64,000 nucleotides of DNA from Kitasatospora sp. Root107 (GTDB lineage Bacteria; Actinomycetota; Actinomycetes; Streptomycetales; Streptomycetaceae): assembly GCF_001424875.1 (NCBI RefSeq), contig NZ_LMCT01000023.1, forward strand, positions 62,001 to 126,000, given 5' to 3'. Numbering within the stretch: the stretch's first letter is position 1; every line of letters starts with the position of its first letter. Position numbers and translations under genes: made by a program. Below are positions 32,649-41,430 of this stretch, piece after piece. The notes under the pieces were generated by a model that saw only the letters and a program-made list of their open reading frames with translations, searched no databases and was not told where the DNA came from.

Positions 32649-33803
32649 GTGGAGTCGTCCGTCCTCGCCTTCGCCACCGACCTGATCGACGAGGGCTCCG
32701 ACACCTTCTTCGGCAACCTGACCGACCGGGCCGGCGTCGGCGGCGTCACCCTCGCGTCCGTCTACCACGAGGCGCGTGACGTCTTCCCGCACAACCCCCG
32801 CCGGGTGATCCGCTACCTGGAGCCCGGCGCCGCCTACTTCCGCCCCGACCCGGCCCGCTGGGCCGGCCGACGGCTGACCCCGCTGCCGTCCACCGCGATC
32901 GGCGACGGCGACCCGTTCGCCGAGGCGGCCGAGGAGGCCCAGCGGCGCGGGCTCAAGCTGCACGCCTGGACGGTCTTCTGCCACAACGACCGGCTCGGCT
33001 TCCGGCACCCCGACGTCTCCCCCGAGAACGCCTTCGGCGACCGCCACCTGACCGAGCTCTGCCCGGCCAACCCCGAGGTCCGCGAGTACGCGACCACCCT
33101 GGTCGGCGAGTTCGCCCGGTACGGGGTGGACGCGATCCGGGCCGAGTCGCTGCACTTCCACGGCCTCCGGCACGGCTACCACCACGAGCGCTACTTCGAG
33201 GAGCTCGGCCCGGTCGCCGAGGCCCTGCTCGGGGTCTGCTTCTGTCCCCACTGCCTGGCCAACGCGGGCCCCGACGCCGAGCGGGTCCGCACCGTGGTCC
33301 GAGCCGAGCTGCGCGCCCGGCTGGCCGACGAACGCCGGGCGGCCGAGCCCCTCGCCCTGGACGAACTGGCCGACGGCGCGGTGGCCGCCTACATCGACGC
33401 CTCAGCCCGCACCGTCACCTCACTGGCGGCGGAGGTCGCCGAGGCCGCGAGCGCCGGCGGCATGCGGCTCACCTTCATGGACGGCGGCGGCCCCGGCACC
33501 GGCTGGCTCTCCGGCATCGACCTGCCCGCCCTCACCAAGGCCGCCCACCAGATCGAGACCCTCGGCTACGCCACCACCCCCGAGGCCGTCCGGGAGAAGG
33601 TCGCCGCGTTTGCTCTGCACGGCGTACGCCCCGAGGAGATGGCGGTCATCCTGCGCCCCATGGCCTCCGACTGCGACAGCCCGGAGAACCTCGCCGCCAA
33701 GATCGCCGTCCTGCGCGACCTGGGCGTCCCCGAGGTCGAGTTCTACAACTACGGCCTGATGCGCCTCTCCTCCATGGACCGCATCGGCCGAGCCCTCAGC
33801 TGA
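32649..33803 (+). CDS. Alanine-rich TIM-barrel-like protein of unknown function
   Basis: 384 residues from a GTG start with an upstream CCGGAG. No signal peptide. The order of short beta-alpha units (YGVDAIRAESLHFHGLRHGY, AGGMRLTFMDGGGPGTGWLS, LRDLGVPEVEFYNYGLMRL) suggests a TIM barrel related to glycoside-hydrolase-like proteins annotated only as 'alanine-rich' in Streptomyces. A tight cysteine group, GVCFCPHCLANAG (about residue 198), could bind a metal or form part of an active site. Function unknown. Confidence 0.65.
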   Translation: MESSVLAFATDLIDEGSDTFFGNLTDRAGVGGVTLASVYHEARDVFPHNPRRVIRYLEPGAAYFRPDPARWAGRRLTPLPSTAIGDGDPFAEAAEEAQRRGLKLHAWTVFCHNDRLGFRHPDVSPENAFGDRHLTELCPANPEVREYATTLVGEFARYGVDAIRAESLHFHGLRHGYHHERYFEELGPVAEALLGVCFCPHCLANAGPDAERVRTVVRAELRARLADERRAAEPLALDELADGAVAAYIDASARTVTSLAAEVAEAASAGGMRLTFMDGGGPGTGWLSGIDLPALTKAAHQIETLGYATTPEAVREKVAAFALHGVRPEEMAVILRPMASDCDSPENLAAKIAVLRDLGVPEVEFYNYGLMRLSSMDRIGRALS

Positions 33804-33896
33804 CGCCCCAGCCGCCTACGGTTCAGGGGCTCGGGGAACTGCGACGCCGACCTCGGAAGCGTTGCAGCCACGTATCCGGTCAGGCACTTTCGCCGT

Positions 33897-35429
33897 TCAG
33901 CGCCGCCGCCTCGACGTCCCGAACAGATTCCGCGAGATCTCCCGCCCCAACTGAGTCCCGGCCGAGCGGGCGAAGGACTTCAGCATCGGGTTGCTCAGCA
34001 GCGAACCAAGCAGCCCACCGCCCTCCTCAGCGGGTTTCGGCGCAGGGACCGGCTCCGGCTCCGCGACCGCAGGCTCAGGCCGGGCGGTCAGCTTCTCGTA
34101 CGCCGACTCCCGGTCGACCGCGTCCCGGTAACGCGCCGTCAGCACCGACCCGTCCACCGCCGCCCGCAGCACCGCCTCCTCCACCGGCCCCATCAGCGAC
34201 TGCGGCGCCCGCAGCCGGGTCGCGGCGACCGGCGTCGGCGCCCCCTTCTCCGACAGCACCGTCACCACCGCCTCCCCCGTCCCCAGCTGGGTGAGCACCT
34301 CGGTCAGGTCGTACGTGGACTTCGGGAAGGTGGAGACGGTCGCCTTCAGCGCCTTGGCGTCGTCCGGGGTGAAGGCCCGCAGCGCGTGCTGCACCCGGTT
34401 GCCGAGCTGCGCCAGCACGTCCGCCGGGACGTCCTTCGGGGTCTGGGTGACGAAGAAGATCCCGACCGCCTTGCTGCGGATCAGCCGGACGGTCTGGGTG
34501 ATCGCCTCCAGGAAGCCCTCCGAGGCGCCCTTGAAGAGCAGGTGCGCCTCGTCGAAGAAGAACACCAGCTTCGGCCGGTCCAGGTCCCCGACCTCGGGCA
34601 GCTCCTGGTAGAGGTCGGCCAGCAGCCACATCAGGAAGGTGGAGAACAGCCGGGGCCGGTCCTGCACCGCAGGGAGCTCCAGCACCGACACCACCCCACG
34701 GCCGTCCGGCGCGGTCCGCAGCAGTTCCGCCGTGTCGAACTCCGGTTCGCCGAAGAACGCACCGGCCCCCTCGTTCTCCAGCACCGTCAACGAACGCAGG
34801 ATCACCCCCGCGGTCGCCGACGACAGCCCGCCGACGCCCTTGAGCTGCTCCTTTCCCTCCGGCGAGGTGAGGAAGGAGATCACCGCCGAGAGGTCCTTGA
34901 GGTCGTACAGCTCCAGGCCGTTCTTGTCGGCGAAGTGGAAGATCAGGCCGAGCGAGGCCTCCTGAGTCTCGTTCAGCTCCAGCACCTTGGCCAGCAGCAG
35001 CGGGCCGAAACTGGTCACGGTGGCCCGCAGCGGGATGCCGTTGCCGAGACCGCCGAGCGCGTAGAACTCGGTCGGGAAGCCCTGGCCCTGCCACTGCTGC
35101 CCGACCTCCCCGGCCCGGGCCCGCACCCTGTCGTTGGCGGTGCCCGGGGCGGAGATGCCGGAGACGTCGCCCTTGATGTCGGCCAGGAAGACCGGCACAC
35201 CCTGGGCCGAGAGCTGTTCGGCCATCAGCTGCAGGGTCTTGGTCTTCCCGGTGCCGGTCGCCCCGGCCACCAGCCCGTGCCGGTTGAGCACACCGAGCGG
35301 AATCCGGACCTGCGCCCCGGGGTACGCGGCGCCGTCCAGCAGTACCGCGCCGAGCTCCAGCGCGGGTCCGGTGAAGGCGTACCCGGCCGCGATGTCCCGG
35401 ACGGCGGTGGGCATTTCCTGGGTGGTCAT
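33897..35429 (-). CDS. HerA-like/DUF853 ATPase
   Basis: 510 residues. Walker A is in LVAGATGTGKTKTLQLMAEQ (about residue 57) and Walker B in RPKLVFFFDEAHLLFKGASE. The protein matches the helicase HerA-like, DUF853 family of P-loop ATPases seen in many bacteria (E. coli YjgR), of unknown cellular role. A low-complexity Pro/Glu linker near residue 455 precedes a basic C-terminus ending TSRRRR. Divergent from a small antitoxin-like gene. Confidence 0.92.
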   Translation of the reverse strand: MTTQEMPTAVRDIAAGYAFTGPALELGAVLLDGAAYPGAQVRIPLGVLNRHGLVAGATGTGKTKTLQLMAEQLSAQGVPVFLADIKGDVSGISAPGTANDRVRARAGEVGQQWQGQGFPTEFYALGGLGNGIPLRATVTSFGPLLLAKVLELNETQEASLGLIFHFADKNGLELYDLKDLSAVISFLTSPEGKEQLKGVGGLSSATAGVILRSLTVLENEGAGAFFGEPEFDTAELLRTAPDGRGVVSVLELPAVQDRPRLFSTFLMWLLADLYQELPEVGDLDRPKLVFFFDEAHLLFKGASEGFLEAITQTVRLIRSKAVGIFFVTQTPKDVPADVLAQLGNRVQHALRAFTPDDAKALKATVSTFPKSTYDLTEVLTQLGTGEAVVTVLSEKGAPTPVAATRLRAPQSLMGPVEEAVLRAAVDGSVLTARYRDAVDRESAYEKLTARPEPAVAEPEPVPAPKPAEEGGGLLGSLLSNPMLKSFARSAGTQLGREISRNLFGTSRRRR

Positions 35430-35577
35430 CTGGGCGGACTCCCGCTCGGGTCGGAGGGATCGTCAGAACTGGTACCCCTCAAATGGGGACACTTCCTATG
35501 TAATCCCTATGAATCTCCGAACGCAGGCCGCGCCGCGCTTGCTGTGCCTCGGGGCGGCGTGACGGTAGGCTTTCCGT

Positions 35578-35898
35578 GTGATCTTCAAGCGCATCGGCAA
35601 CGGACGGCCGTACCCGGATCACGGCCGGACCAGCACCCGCCAGTGGGCGGACGTAGCGCCGCGCCCGGTGCGGCTGGACCAGCTGGTGACCACCAAGGGG
35701 CAGTTGGATCTGGAGACCCTGCTGGCCGAGGACTCCACCTTCTACGGGGACCTTTTCGCCCACGTGGTGAAGTGGCACGGCGATCTCTACCTGGAGGACG
35801 GCCTGCACCGCGCGGTGCGTGCCGCGCTCCAACAGCGCCAGGTGCTGCACGCCCGGGTGCTGGAGATGGACTACCCACCGGCCCCACCCACCTCCTGA
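35578..35898 (+). CDS. VapB-type antitoxin-like protein (orphan)
   Basis: 106 residues from GTG. The sequence QWADVAPRPVRLDQLVTTKG, LDLETLLAEDSTFYGDLFAH and DGLHRAVRAALQQRQVLHAR is strongly conserved among Streptomyces proteins annotated as VapB-family antitoxin; this is from memory. No toxin gene (PIN domain) is adjacent, so an antitoxin role is doubtful. It may simply be a conserved regulatory protein. Confidence 0.6.
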   Translation: MIFKRIGNGRPYPDHGRTSTRQWADVAPRPVRLDQLVTTKGQLDLETLLAEDSTFYGDLFAHVVKWHGDLYLEDGLHRAVRAALQQRQVLHARVLEMDYPPAPPTS

Positions 35899-36100
35899 CC
35901 TGTCATCACCCTTCCGCGCAGCCGTTCGGGTGCCGGTACATCCTTTCGAGTGCGCAGGTACTCCAGATGATGATCATTTAGTACCTTCGCACCCGGAGTG
36001 GCACTAATCTGCTGAGTACGGCCGAAAAGTATCCGGCGTTCCGCCCTCCCGGCCGCACCCGTCACCGAGCCTTGCCCTGGCACGAGGGGGAGACCGACCC

Positions 36101-36775
36101 GTGAGCATGTTGACTCCCCAGGGACTGAAGGGGAAGCAGTACCGGATCACCGGTAACTCCTACCCCCGCCTTGGACGCCCGCCCCGCAGGAGCCGCAAGG
36201 TCCTCGCCCTGATCGGCTCGCTGCTCGCCCTCGCCCTGATCGGCCTCGGCGGAGTGCAGCTGGTGGACATCTTCTCCGGCAAGCACCGGGGTACCGCCCA
36301 GGCCTGCGCCTCCCCCGCCCCGACCGTCTCCGGCAAACCGCTGGCCGCGCCGGACGCCGCACCCGGTGCGCCGTCGGCACCGCCGAGCAGCACCGCCGTA
36401 CCGCAGCCGGCCGCCGTCACGGTGAACATCTACAACGCCACGGCCAAGTCCGGCCTGGCCGCGCGGACCGCCGAGGAGTTCAAGAAACGCGGCTTCACCA
36501 TCGGCAAGGTCGGCAACGCGCCCGCCAACGTCGAGAAGCTGCCCACCACCACCGTCCAGGTGATCAGCGGCCCGGCCGGCCTCGGCGGCGCCACCCTGCT
36601 CGCCGCCCAGGTCACCGGCGCCACCAAGACCGCCGACACCCGGGTCGACCCCTCGGTCGACGTGGTGGTCGGCGACGCCTTCACCACACTGCTCGAACCG
36701 GCCCAGGCCGCCGAGGCACTGGCCGTCGCCACCAAGCCGTCGCCGGTGGCCTCCCCGCTGCCGGGCAGCTGCTGA
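36101..36775 (+). CDS. LytR C-terminal-domain membrane protein
   Basis: 224 residues. One membrane helix (VLALIGSLLALALIGLGGVQ, about 35-55) is followed by a Pro/Ala linker and the LytR_C domain: VTVNIYNATAKSGLAARTAE and VQVISGPAGLGGATLLAAQV. The domain binds cell-wall components and lies outside the membrane. A GTG start after GGGGGAGACCGACCC was taken; an in-frame ATG two codons later is also possible. Sits beside upp (convergent), as in Streptomyces coelicolor by memory. Confidence 0.88.
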   Translation: MSMLTPQGLKGKQYRITGNSYPRLGRPPRRSRKVLALIGSLLALALIGLGGVQLVDIFSGKHRGTAQACASPAPTVSGKPLAAPDAAPGAPSAPPSSTAVPQPAAVTVNIYNATAKSGLAARTAEEFKKRGFTIGKVGNAPANVEKLPTTTVQVISGPAGLGGATLLAAQVTGATKTADTRVDPSVDVVVGDAFTTLLEPAQAAEALAVATKPSPVASPLPGSC

Positions 36776-36791
36776 CCCGCCCGCCGTACGC

Positions 36792-36827
36792 AGAAGGGCC
36801 CCACCTCCGCGGAGGTGGGGCCCTTCT
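36792..36827. terminator. Bidirectional terminator between LytR_C and upp
   Basis: AGAAGGGCCCCACCTCC (36792-36808) pairs perfectly with its complement at 36811-36827, 17 bp, followed by a short T-rich tail. Confidence 0.88.
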
Positions 36828-36841
36828 TGCCATCCGCTCGC

Positions 36842-37477
36842 TCAGCCGGCCGTGCCGTACAGCCGGTCGCCCGCGTCGCCGAGGCCCGGCACGATGTAGC
36901 CGTTCTCGTTCAGCCGCTCGTCCACGGCGGCGGTGACCACGGTGACCGGCAGCCCGGCCAGTTCACGCTCCATCACCGCGACGCCCTCCGGCGCGGCCAG
37001 CAGCACCACAGCCATGACGTCGGTGGCGCCCCGCTCGATCAGCATCCGGATCGCCGCGACCAGCGTGCCGCCGGTGGCCAGCATCGGGTCCAGCACGTAC
37101 ACCTGACGGCCCGAGAGGTCCTCCGGCATCCGGGTGGCGTAGGTGGACGCCTCCAGGGTCTCCTCGTTGCGCACCATGCCCAGGAAGCCGACCTCGGCGG
37201 TCGGCAGCAGCCGGGTCATGCCGTCCAGCATGCCGAGCCCGGCGCGCAGGATCGGCACCACCAGCGGACGCGGGTAGCTCAGTCGGGTGCCGGTGGTGAC
37301 CGCGACCGGGGTGGTGATCTCCACCCGGTCGGTCCGGACGTCCCGGGTGGCCTCGTACGCGAGGAGGGTGACCAGCTCGTCGGTCAGCCGACGGAAGGTC
37401 GGTGAGTCGGTGCGCTCGTCGCGCAGGGTGGAGAGCTTGTGGGCCACCAGCGGGTGGTCGACGACATGGAGACGCAT
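36842..37477 (-). CDS. upp: Uracil phosphoribosyltransferase
   Basis: 211 residues, the normal length. The PRPP-binding loop is GRQVYVLDPMLATGGTLVAA, and the C-terminal uracil-binding segment is DERLNENGYIVPGLGDAGDR, both diagnostic. It converts uracil and PRPP to UMP in pyrimidine salvage. The start MRLHVVDHPLVAHKLSTLRD is the family N-terminus. Converges with the LytR_C gene. Confidence 0.97.
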   Translation of the reverse strand: MRLHVVDHPLVAHKLSTLRDERTDSPTFRRLTDELVTLLAYEATRDVRTDRVEITTPVAVTTGTRLSYPRPLVVPILRAGLGMLDGMTRLLPTAEVGFLGMVRNEETLEASTYATRMPEDLSGRQVYVLDPMLATGGTLVAAIRMLIERGATDVMAVVLLAAPEGVAVMERELAGLPVTVVTAAVDERLNENGYIVPGLGDAGDRLYGTAG

Positions 37478-37650
37478 GCTCCGACCATAACGGGCAGCGG
37501 CACACATGTACGACCCGCCAGGCCCTCCCCCGGCGCTCTGTGACGCCCTGCACGCCTTCACCACCCCTCCTCCCCGGCGCGCGGCGGCAATCCCGATACC
37601 TCCGCATCTCCTGTGGTATTTACCGGACAGTTCTGGGAAAGTCGGACGGT

Positions 37651-37854
37651 ATGAAGAGCACCCCGCACGCCGGGCCCGGCTCGACAGAGCAGCCCGAGGC
37701 CCCACCCGAGACCGAAGCGGAACGCCGCCGACGGCGCGCCCGCTTCCTCCGTGAGCTGGCCGAGGCCCGGGAGTTGCGGGCCAGGGTGCAGCCCCGGCGC
37801 ACCAAGGAGCGCCGGATGCGTGAGGCGCTCCGGATGCGAACCTTCCGAATCTGA
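37651..37854 (+). CDS. Conserved small basic protein
   Basis: 67 residues, very rich in Arg and Glu, with a long helical stretch (AERRRRRARFLRELAEAREL, then RARVQPRRTKERRMREALRM). GGGAAAG precedes the ATG. Similar small coiled-coil-like basic proteins occur next to tadA in Streptomyces genomes as I recall. Nucleic-acid binding is likely from charge alone; no function is known. Confidence 0.65.
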   Translation: MKSTPHAGPGSTEQPEAPPETEAERRRRRARFLRELAEARELRARVQPRRTKERRMREALRMRTFRI

Positions 37855-38051
37855 CGGCGCGTCGGCCGTCCAGCATCCTCTTCCGACACGACCTGCGAAG
37901 ACGCGCTGCCGAACACTCCCCGCAGGGCCCGGGTTTCTGTCACGATGCCGGAGGGACGGTCCGAACAGCGGGCCGCCTCTGGCGCGGGGGCGGCCAGACC
38001 GCGTTCGCCCGAGATCGCCTACAGCCGAGACCAATCTTGGGAGAGTCCCTG

Positions 38052-38615
38052 GTGGCGTACTTCGCTGCAGTGCTTGCTCGCACCGACGGCGCGTGGGATG
38101 TGAGCGAGACAGAGCTGGACAACGTCGAGACCATTGCCGACCTGGCCGACCTGGCCCGGGCGGCGGCCCAGGACGACGAGAGCGTCCTGGTCTTCATCGA
38201 GCAGGAGGACGCCTGGTTCGCCGTCCTCCGGGTGGACGGCGAGGAGGATCCGCGGATCTTCGTCTCCGACGGAGCCGCCGCCGCGCGCAGCTCCTACGGC
38301 TCCATCCTCACCGACGAACTGATCGACCGGGTCGGCGACGCCGACTTCGACGACCTGGACAGCCTGGTCACCGACCTCGACGACGAGGAAGCGGGCCAGA
38401 GCTCCGAGGACGACGACGAGGACGAGTCCGCCGGGGCCACCGGTCCGGGCGGCGTGCCGGTCGGGCCGCTCGGCGACCCGGAGCTGCTGATCGAGTTCGG
38501 CCTGACCGCCGAGGGACTGGTCGACCTCAGCGGCGAAGGGGCGATGCCCGGCGACGCCCTGTCCGAGATCGCCGACGCGATCGGCTGCGGCGAGGTGCTG
38601 GAGGCGGTGCGGTAG
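38052..38615 (+). CDS. tRNA adenosine deaminase-associated protein
   Basis: About 187 residues. It begins VAYFAAVLARTDGAWDVSET, the family start, and continues with an acidic, Asp/Glu-rich region (DDEEAGQSSEDDDEDESAGA, about residue 115) before a final domain with DPELLIEFGLTAEGLVDLSG. It precedes tadA by 29 bp. Members are described only by this neighbourhood; the role is unknown. The GTG at 38052 is chosen for its GGGAGAG site; TTG at 38037 is in frame too. Confidence 0.88.
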   Translation: MAYFAAVLARTDGAWDVSETELDNVETIADLADLARAAAQDDESVLVFIEQEDAWFAVLRVDGEEDPRIFVSDGAAAARSSYGSILTDELIDRVGDADFDDLDSLVTDLDDEEAGQSSEDDDEDESAGATGPGGVPVGPLGDPELLIEFGLTAEGLVDLSGEGAMPGDALSEIADAIGCGEVLEAVR

Positions 38616-38644
38616 CCGGTCCTGCGGTGCCCGACACTGGTCCC

Positions 38645-39142
38645 ATGCAGATCGCCCCGCTCCCGGCCCCCGTACGCCCCGACCCGGTACGCGACCGCTG
38701 GACGGACGCGATGCGCCTCGCCATCGACGAGGCCGCACTCGCCACCGCCACCGGTGACGTACCGGTCGGGGCGCTCGTCCTGGGCCCGGACGGGACGGTC
38801 ATCGGCCGCGGCCACAACGAGCGCGAGGCCGTCGGCGACCCCACCGCACACGCCGAGGTGGTCGCCATCCGGCAGGCCGCCACCGCCCTCGGCGAGTGGC
38901 GGCTGGCCGGCTGCACCCTGATCGTCACCCTCGAACCCTGCACCATGTGCGCGGGCGCCATCGTGCTCGCCCGGGTCGACCGCGTCGTCTACGGCGCCTA
39001 CGACGACAAGGCCGGCGCGGCGGGCTCCCTGCTCGACGTCCTCCGCGACCCGCGCCTCAACCACCGCCCCGAGGTCGTCCACGGCGTCCTCGCCGAGCCC
39101 TGCGCCGACCAGCTCCGCGCCTTCTTCGACTCCCACCGCTGA
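38645..39142 (+). CDS. tadA: tRNA-specific adenosine deaminase
   Basis: 165 residues. Zinc ligands are His in GDPTAHAEVVAIRQA and the two Cys of LEPCTMCAGAIVLAR; Glu of HAE is the proton shuttle. VVYGAYDDKAGAAGSLLDVL is also diagnostic. TadA converts A34 to inosine in tRNA-Arg(ACG), and two copies of that tRNA gene lie at 51888-52075 in this window. No clear ribosome binding site precedes the ATG. The protein is slightly longer at the N-terminus than typical. Confidence 0.95.
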   Translation: MQIAPLPAPVRPDPVRDRWTDAMRLAIDEAALATATGDVPVGALVLGPDGTVIGRGHNEREAVGDPTAHAEVVAIRQAATALGEWRLAGCTLIVTLEPCTMCAGAIVLARVDRVVYGAYDDKAGAAGSLLDVLRDPRLNHRPEVVHGVLAEPCADQLRAFFDSHR

Positions 39143-39186
39143 ACTGATTTCGTCCCCGCCCACCCCGTCCGGTAGAGTCTCGTCTC

Positions 39187-39276
39187 GGTAGCGTGTCCGA
39201 GCGGCCAAAGGAGCACGCCTCGAAAGCGTGTGTGGGGGCAACTTCACCGTGGGTTCGAATCCCACCGCTACCGCCA
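39187..39276 (+). tRNA. tRNA-Ser (CGA)
   Basis: A 90-nt cloverleaf: acceptor arms GGTAGCG and CGCTACC, anticodon loop CTCGAAA (anticodon CGA), long variable arm and TTCGAAT in the T loop, with encoded CCA. The long variable arm is typical of type II tRNAs. Confidence 0.97.
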
Positions 39277-39282
39277 GCTCGA

Positions 39283-39317
39283 CGAAGGGCCCCGATCCAC
39301 TGGATCGGGGCCCTTCG
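39283..39317 (+). terminator. Terminator of tRNA-Ser
   Basis: CGAAGGGCCCCGATCCA (39283-39299) pairs perfectly with TGGATCGGGGCCCTTCG (39301-39317), then a short T run. It starts seven bases after the tRNA. Confidence 0.92.
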
Positions 39318-39725
39318 CGTTTCCCGGAGACACCCCTTGGCGGGGGAGACGAAGAAGGCCCCGCGCTCGGGGCGTTGACCACCAATGCCCGGGGAGTGCG
39401 GAGCCTGCTTCTGGTTGGAGGGGGCAACCGTCCCGGGGGGACGGACGGTTGCCCCGGCGGAGTCCCACAACCGGGGTCGTGTCGGGGGGAAGCCACGACG
39501 CCCGGTCCCACAGCGGGGAGCTCCGGTCCACGTACCGGTGATTCCTGCCAGATCCCTCGGTACGTGTTCCATCCTGCTGGACGGGGTGCGGGCGGGCATC
39601 CGGAGAAGGGCCCCTCTTGCGGGGACCTTCGTCCCGGGGAGTGAACGGGGCCCTCACCTGATGGGCCGTCTGGTGGATAAGCTGCGGGGGCACGTGGTGC
39701 GGCGATCGGGAGGCGGGCGGTTCGG
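39318..39725 (+). other. About 400 bp without a supported gene, rich in G-runs and dyads
   Basis: No ORF here has a believable protein or site. The stretch holds several G-rich blocks and the strong hairpin at 39421-39455, plus weaker complementary pieces near 39601-39640 (GAAGGGCCCC and GGGGACCTTC). It could be an untranslated leader of the small gene at 39726, a small RNA, or debris of a tRNA-linked element; the sequence does not decide. Confidence 0.5.
39421..39455. terminator. 13-bp hairpin in the tRNA-Ser downstream region
   Basis: GGGGCAACCGTCC (39421-39433) pairs with GGACGGTTGCCCC (39443-39455) around nine bases. Terminator-like, but without an assigned gene before it. Confidence 0.6.
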
Positions 39726-39890
39726 GTGGCACAGGCGAAGAGGATCGGCATGTGGATGCTGCTGATCTTCGTGATCTACACGATCATCAGTTCTCCGACC
39801 AGGGCGGCCGAGTTGGTCCAGTCGGGGTTCGTCGGGATCTCGGACGCGGCCAAGGCGGTCGGGACGTTCATGACCGGACTGGTGAGCTGA
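39726..39890 (+). CDS. 54-residue single-span membrane protein
   Basis: GTG start; the sequence MAQAKRIGMWMLLIFVIYTI forms one membrane helix, followed by ISSPTRAAELVQSGFVGISD and a short tail. GGGAGG lies about a dozen bases upstream. Strong codon bias for G/C at third positions supports coding. Similar small proteins occur near sigF in streptomycetes as I recall. Function unknown. Confidence 0.7.
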   Translation: MAQAKRIGMWMLLIFVIYTIISSPTRAAELVQSGFVGISDAAKAVGTFMTGLVS

Positions 39891-39959
39891 CCGGGGTCGT
39901 CCCGGGCTACCGTGGGCGGGTTCGAGCAGTACACCCTCACCCCCGCTAGGAGCGGCAGC

Positions 39960-40253
39960 GTGATCCGGCACCTGGTCCTGTTCAAGCTCAACGACGGCGT
40001 AGCGAAGGACGACCCGAGGGCGCTCGCGGGCGCCAAGGCGTTCGACGAGCTCGGCGGTCTGATCCCCGAGCTGCGCGAGTGGGAGTGCGGCTGGAACACC
40101 ACCGAGCGGGACATCGCGTACGACTACGCGATCAACAGCAAGGTGGAGGACCGCGAGGCGCTGGCCGCCTACATCGGCCACCCGGCCCATCAGGCTGCCG
40201 CCGGAAAGTGGCGTGAATTCGCCACCTGGGTGATCGCCGACATCGAGGTCTGA
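39960..40253 (+). CDS. Dabb (stress-responsive A/B barrel) protein
   Basis: 97 residues: MIRHLVLFKLNDGV at the start, LREWECGWNTTERDIAYDYA in the middle and AYIGHPAHQAAAGKWREFAT, all diagnostic of the dimeric alpha/beta-barrel (Dabb) family. GTG start with AGGAG seven bases upstream. Function is unknown; related folds act in stress response and aromatic metabolism. Confidence 0.9.
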   Translation: MIRHLVLFKLNDGVAKDDPRALAGAKAFDELGGLIPELREWECGWNTTERDIAYDYAINSKVEDREALAAYIGHPAHQAAAGKWREFATWVIADIEV

Positions 40254-40291
40254 TCGTCCAAAACTGAACGATCGTACCCGGAGCACCGTTG

Positions 40292-40322
40292 GGCCCCCTG
40301 GCATGCAGGACGCCGGGGGGCC
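40292..40322 (+). terminator. Terminator of the Dabb gene
   Basis: GGCCCCC plus TGGC (40292-40302) pairs with GCCG plus GGGGGCC (40312-40322), one G-T pair, followed by TTT. Confidence 0.8.
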
Positions 40323-40496
40323 TTTCCGTGCCCGGCAGCTCTCCCGACAATCGGCCAACACGCCTACCGCCGGTGCTTGCCCGCGATGTGCACGACTTGT
40401 GATGCTATGACCGGTTTTGCCGGAACCTGGCGAGGTGATGAGCGAGCGCGGACCACAGCCGGTGGGTCGGATTCGCAGGGACTTGGGAGGGGTGAC

Positions 40497-41384
40497 GTGT
40501 CCGTGCAGACACAGGGCAGCAGCGCGCCGGAGACCGGCGAGGAGGCCGTACCGAAGGAGCCCGACGAGGCTCAGCAGGTCGACCCGCTGGTGGAGTTGAG
40601 GGAGCGTCCGCCGGGCGCCCGGAGTTCGGTGGACGTCCGGACGCTGACCAGGGTGCTGTTCGAGCGGCTGTCCGAGCTGCCGCCGGGCGCACCGGAGCGC
40701 GAGCGGGTACGGGCGGCGCTGATCGAGGCGAACATCCCGCTGGTGCGCTACGCCGCGACCCGGTTCCGCAGCCGGAACGAGCCGATGGAGGACATCGTCC
40801 AGGTCGGCACGATCGGCCTGATCAACGCGATCGACCGGTTCGACCCGACCCGGGGCGTGCAGTTCCCCACCTACGCGCTGCCGACCATCCTCGGCGAGAT
40901 CAAGCGGTACTTCCGGGACAACGTCCGCACCATGCACGTCCCACGCCGGCTCCAGGAGCTCTGGGTCCAGGTCAGCGGTGCCATGGAGGAGCTGACGATC
41001 ACTCACGGCCGCTCGCCCAAGGTGCCGGAGATCGCGGCCAACCTGCGCATCCCGGAGGAGGATGTCCGGGCCTGCCTGGCGGCCGGCCGGGCGTACAACG
41101 CGGCCTCGCTGGAGGCCGCCCAGGAGCACGAGGGCGGACTCGCCCTGCTGGACCGGCTCGGCTACGAGGACTCGGCGCTCGCCGACGTGGAGCACCGGGA
41201 CATGGTCAGGCACCTGCTGGTGCAACTGCCGGAGCGGGAGCGGCGGATCATCATGCTGAGGTTCTTCGCGAACCTGACACAGTCCCAGATCAGCACCGAG
41301 CTGGGCATGTCGCAGATGCACGTGTCCCGGCTACTCTCCAGAATCCTGACCAGACTGCGGACCGGGAACTCCTGGGAGGAGTAG
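40497..41384 (+). CDS. sigF: Sigma-B-family RNA polymerase sigma factor, SigF-like
   Basis: 295 residues from a GTG preceded by GGGAGGGG. Region 2 shows RYAATRFRSRNEPMEDIVQV and GLINAIDRFDPTRGVQFPTY; region 3 has RTMHVPRRLQELWVQVSGAM; region 4 has RRIIMLRFFANLTQSQISTE and MSQMHVSRLLSRI. These features resemble Streptomyces sigma-F, needed late in sporulation. Sigma factors of this family are held by anti-sigma factors, none of which is encoded here. The symbol rests on similarity from memory and on the order upp-tadA-sigF-sigN. Confidence 0.88.
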   Translation: MSVQTQGSSAPETGEEAVPKEPDEAQQVDPLVELRERPPGARSSVDVRTLTRVLFERLSELPPGAPERERVRAALIEANIPLVRYAATRFRSRNEPMEDIVQVGTIGLINAIDRFDPTRGVQFPTYALPTILGEIKRYFRDNVRTMHVPRRLQELWVQVSGAMEELTITHGRSPKVPEIAANLRIPEEDVRACLAAGRAYNAASLEAAQEHEGGLALLDRLGYEDSALADVEHRDMVRHLLVQLPERERRIIMLRFFANLTQSQISTELGMSQMHVSRLLSRILTRLRTGNSWEE

Positions 41385-41430
41385 GGTCCTCGCTGCGCGT
41401 TACCGCTGAGTGACATCTTGCGACGTTCGG

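Noticed and set aside
35957..35985. GGTACT ... AGTACC dyad before the LytR_C gene
   Set aside because: Arms of six bases with a 17-base spacer and an off-centre inner TGATCA; too weak to call an operator.
39057..39751. Several minus-strand frames near the tRNA-Ser gene
   Set aside because: They cross the tRNA gene and hairpins, lack ribosome binding sites and show no family pattern.
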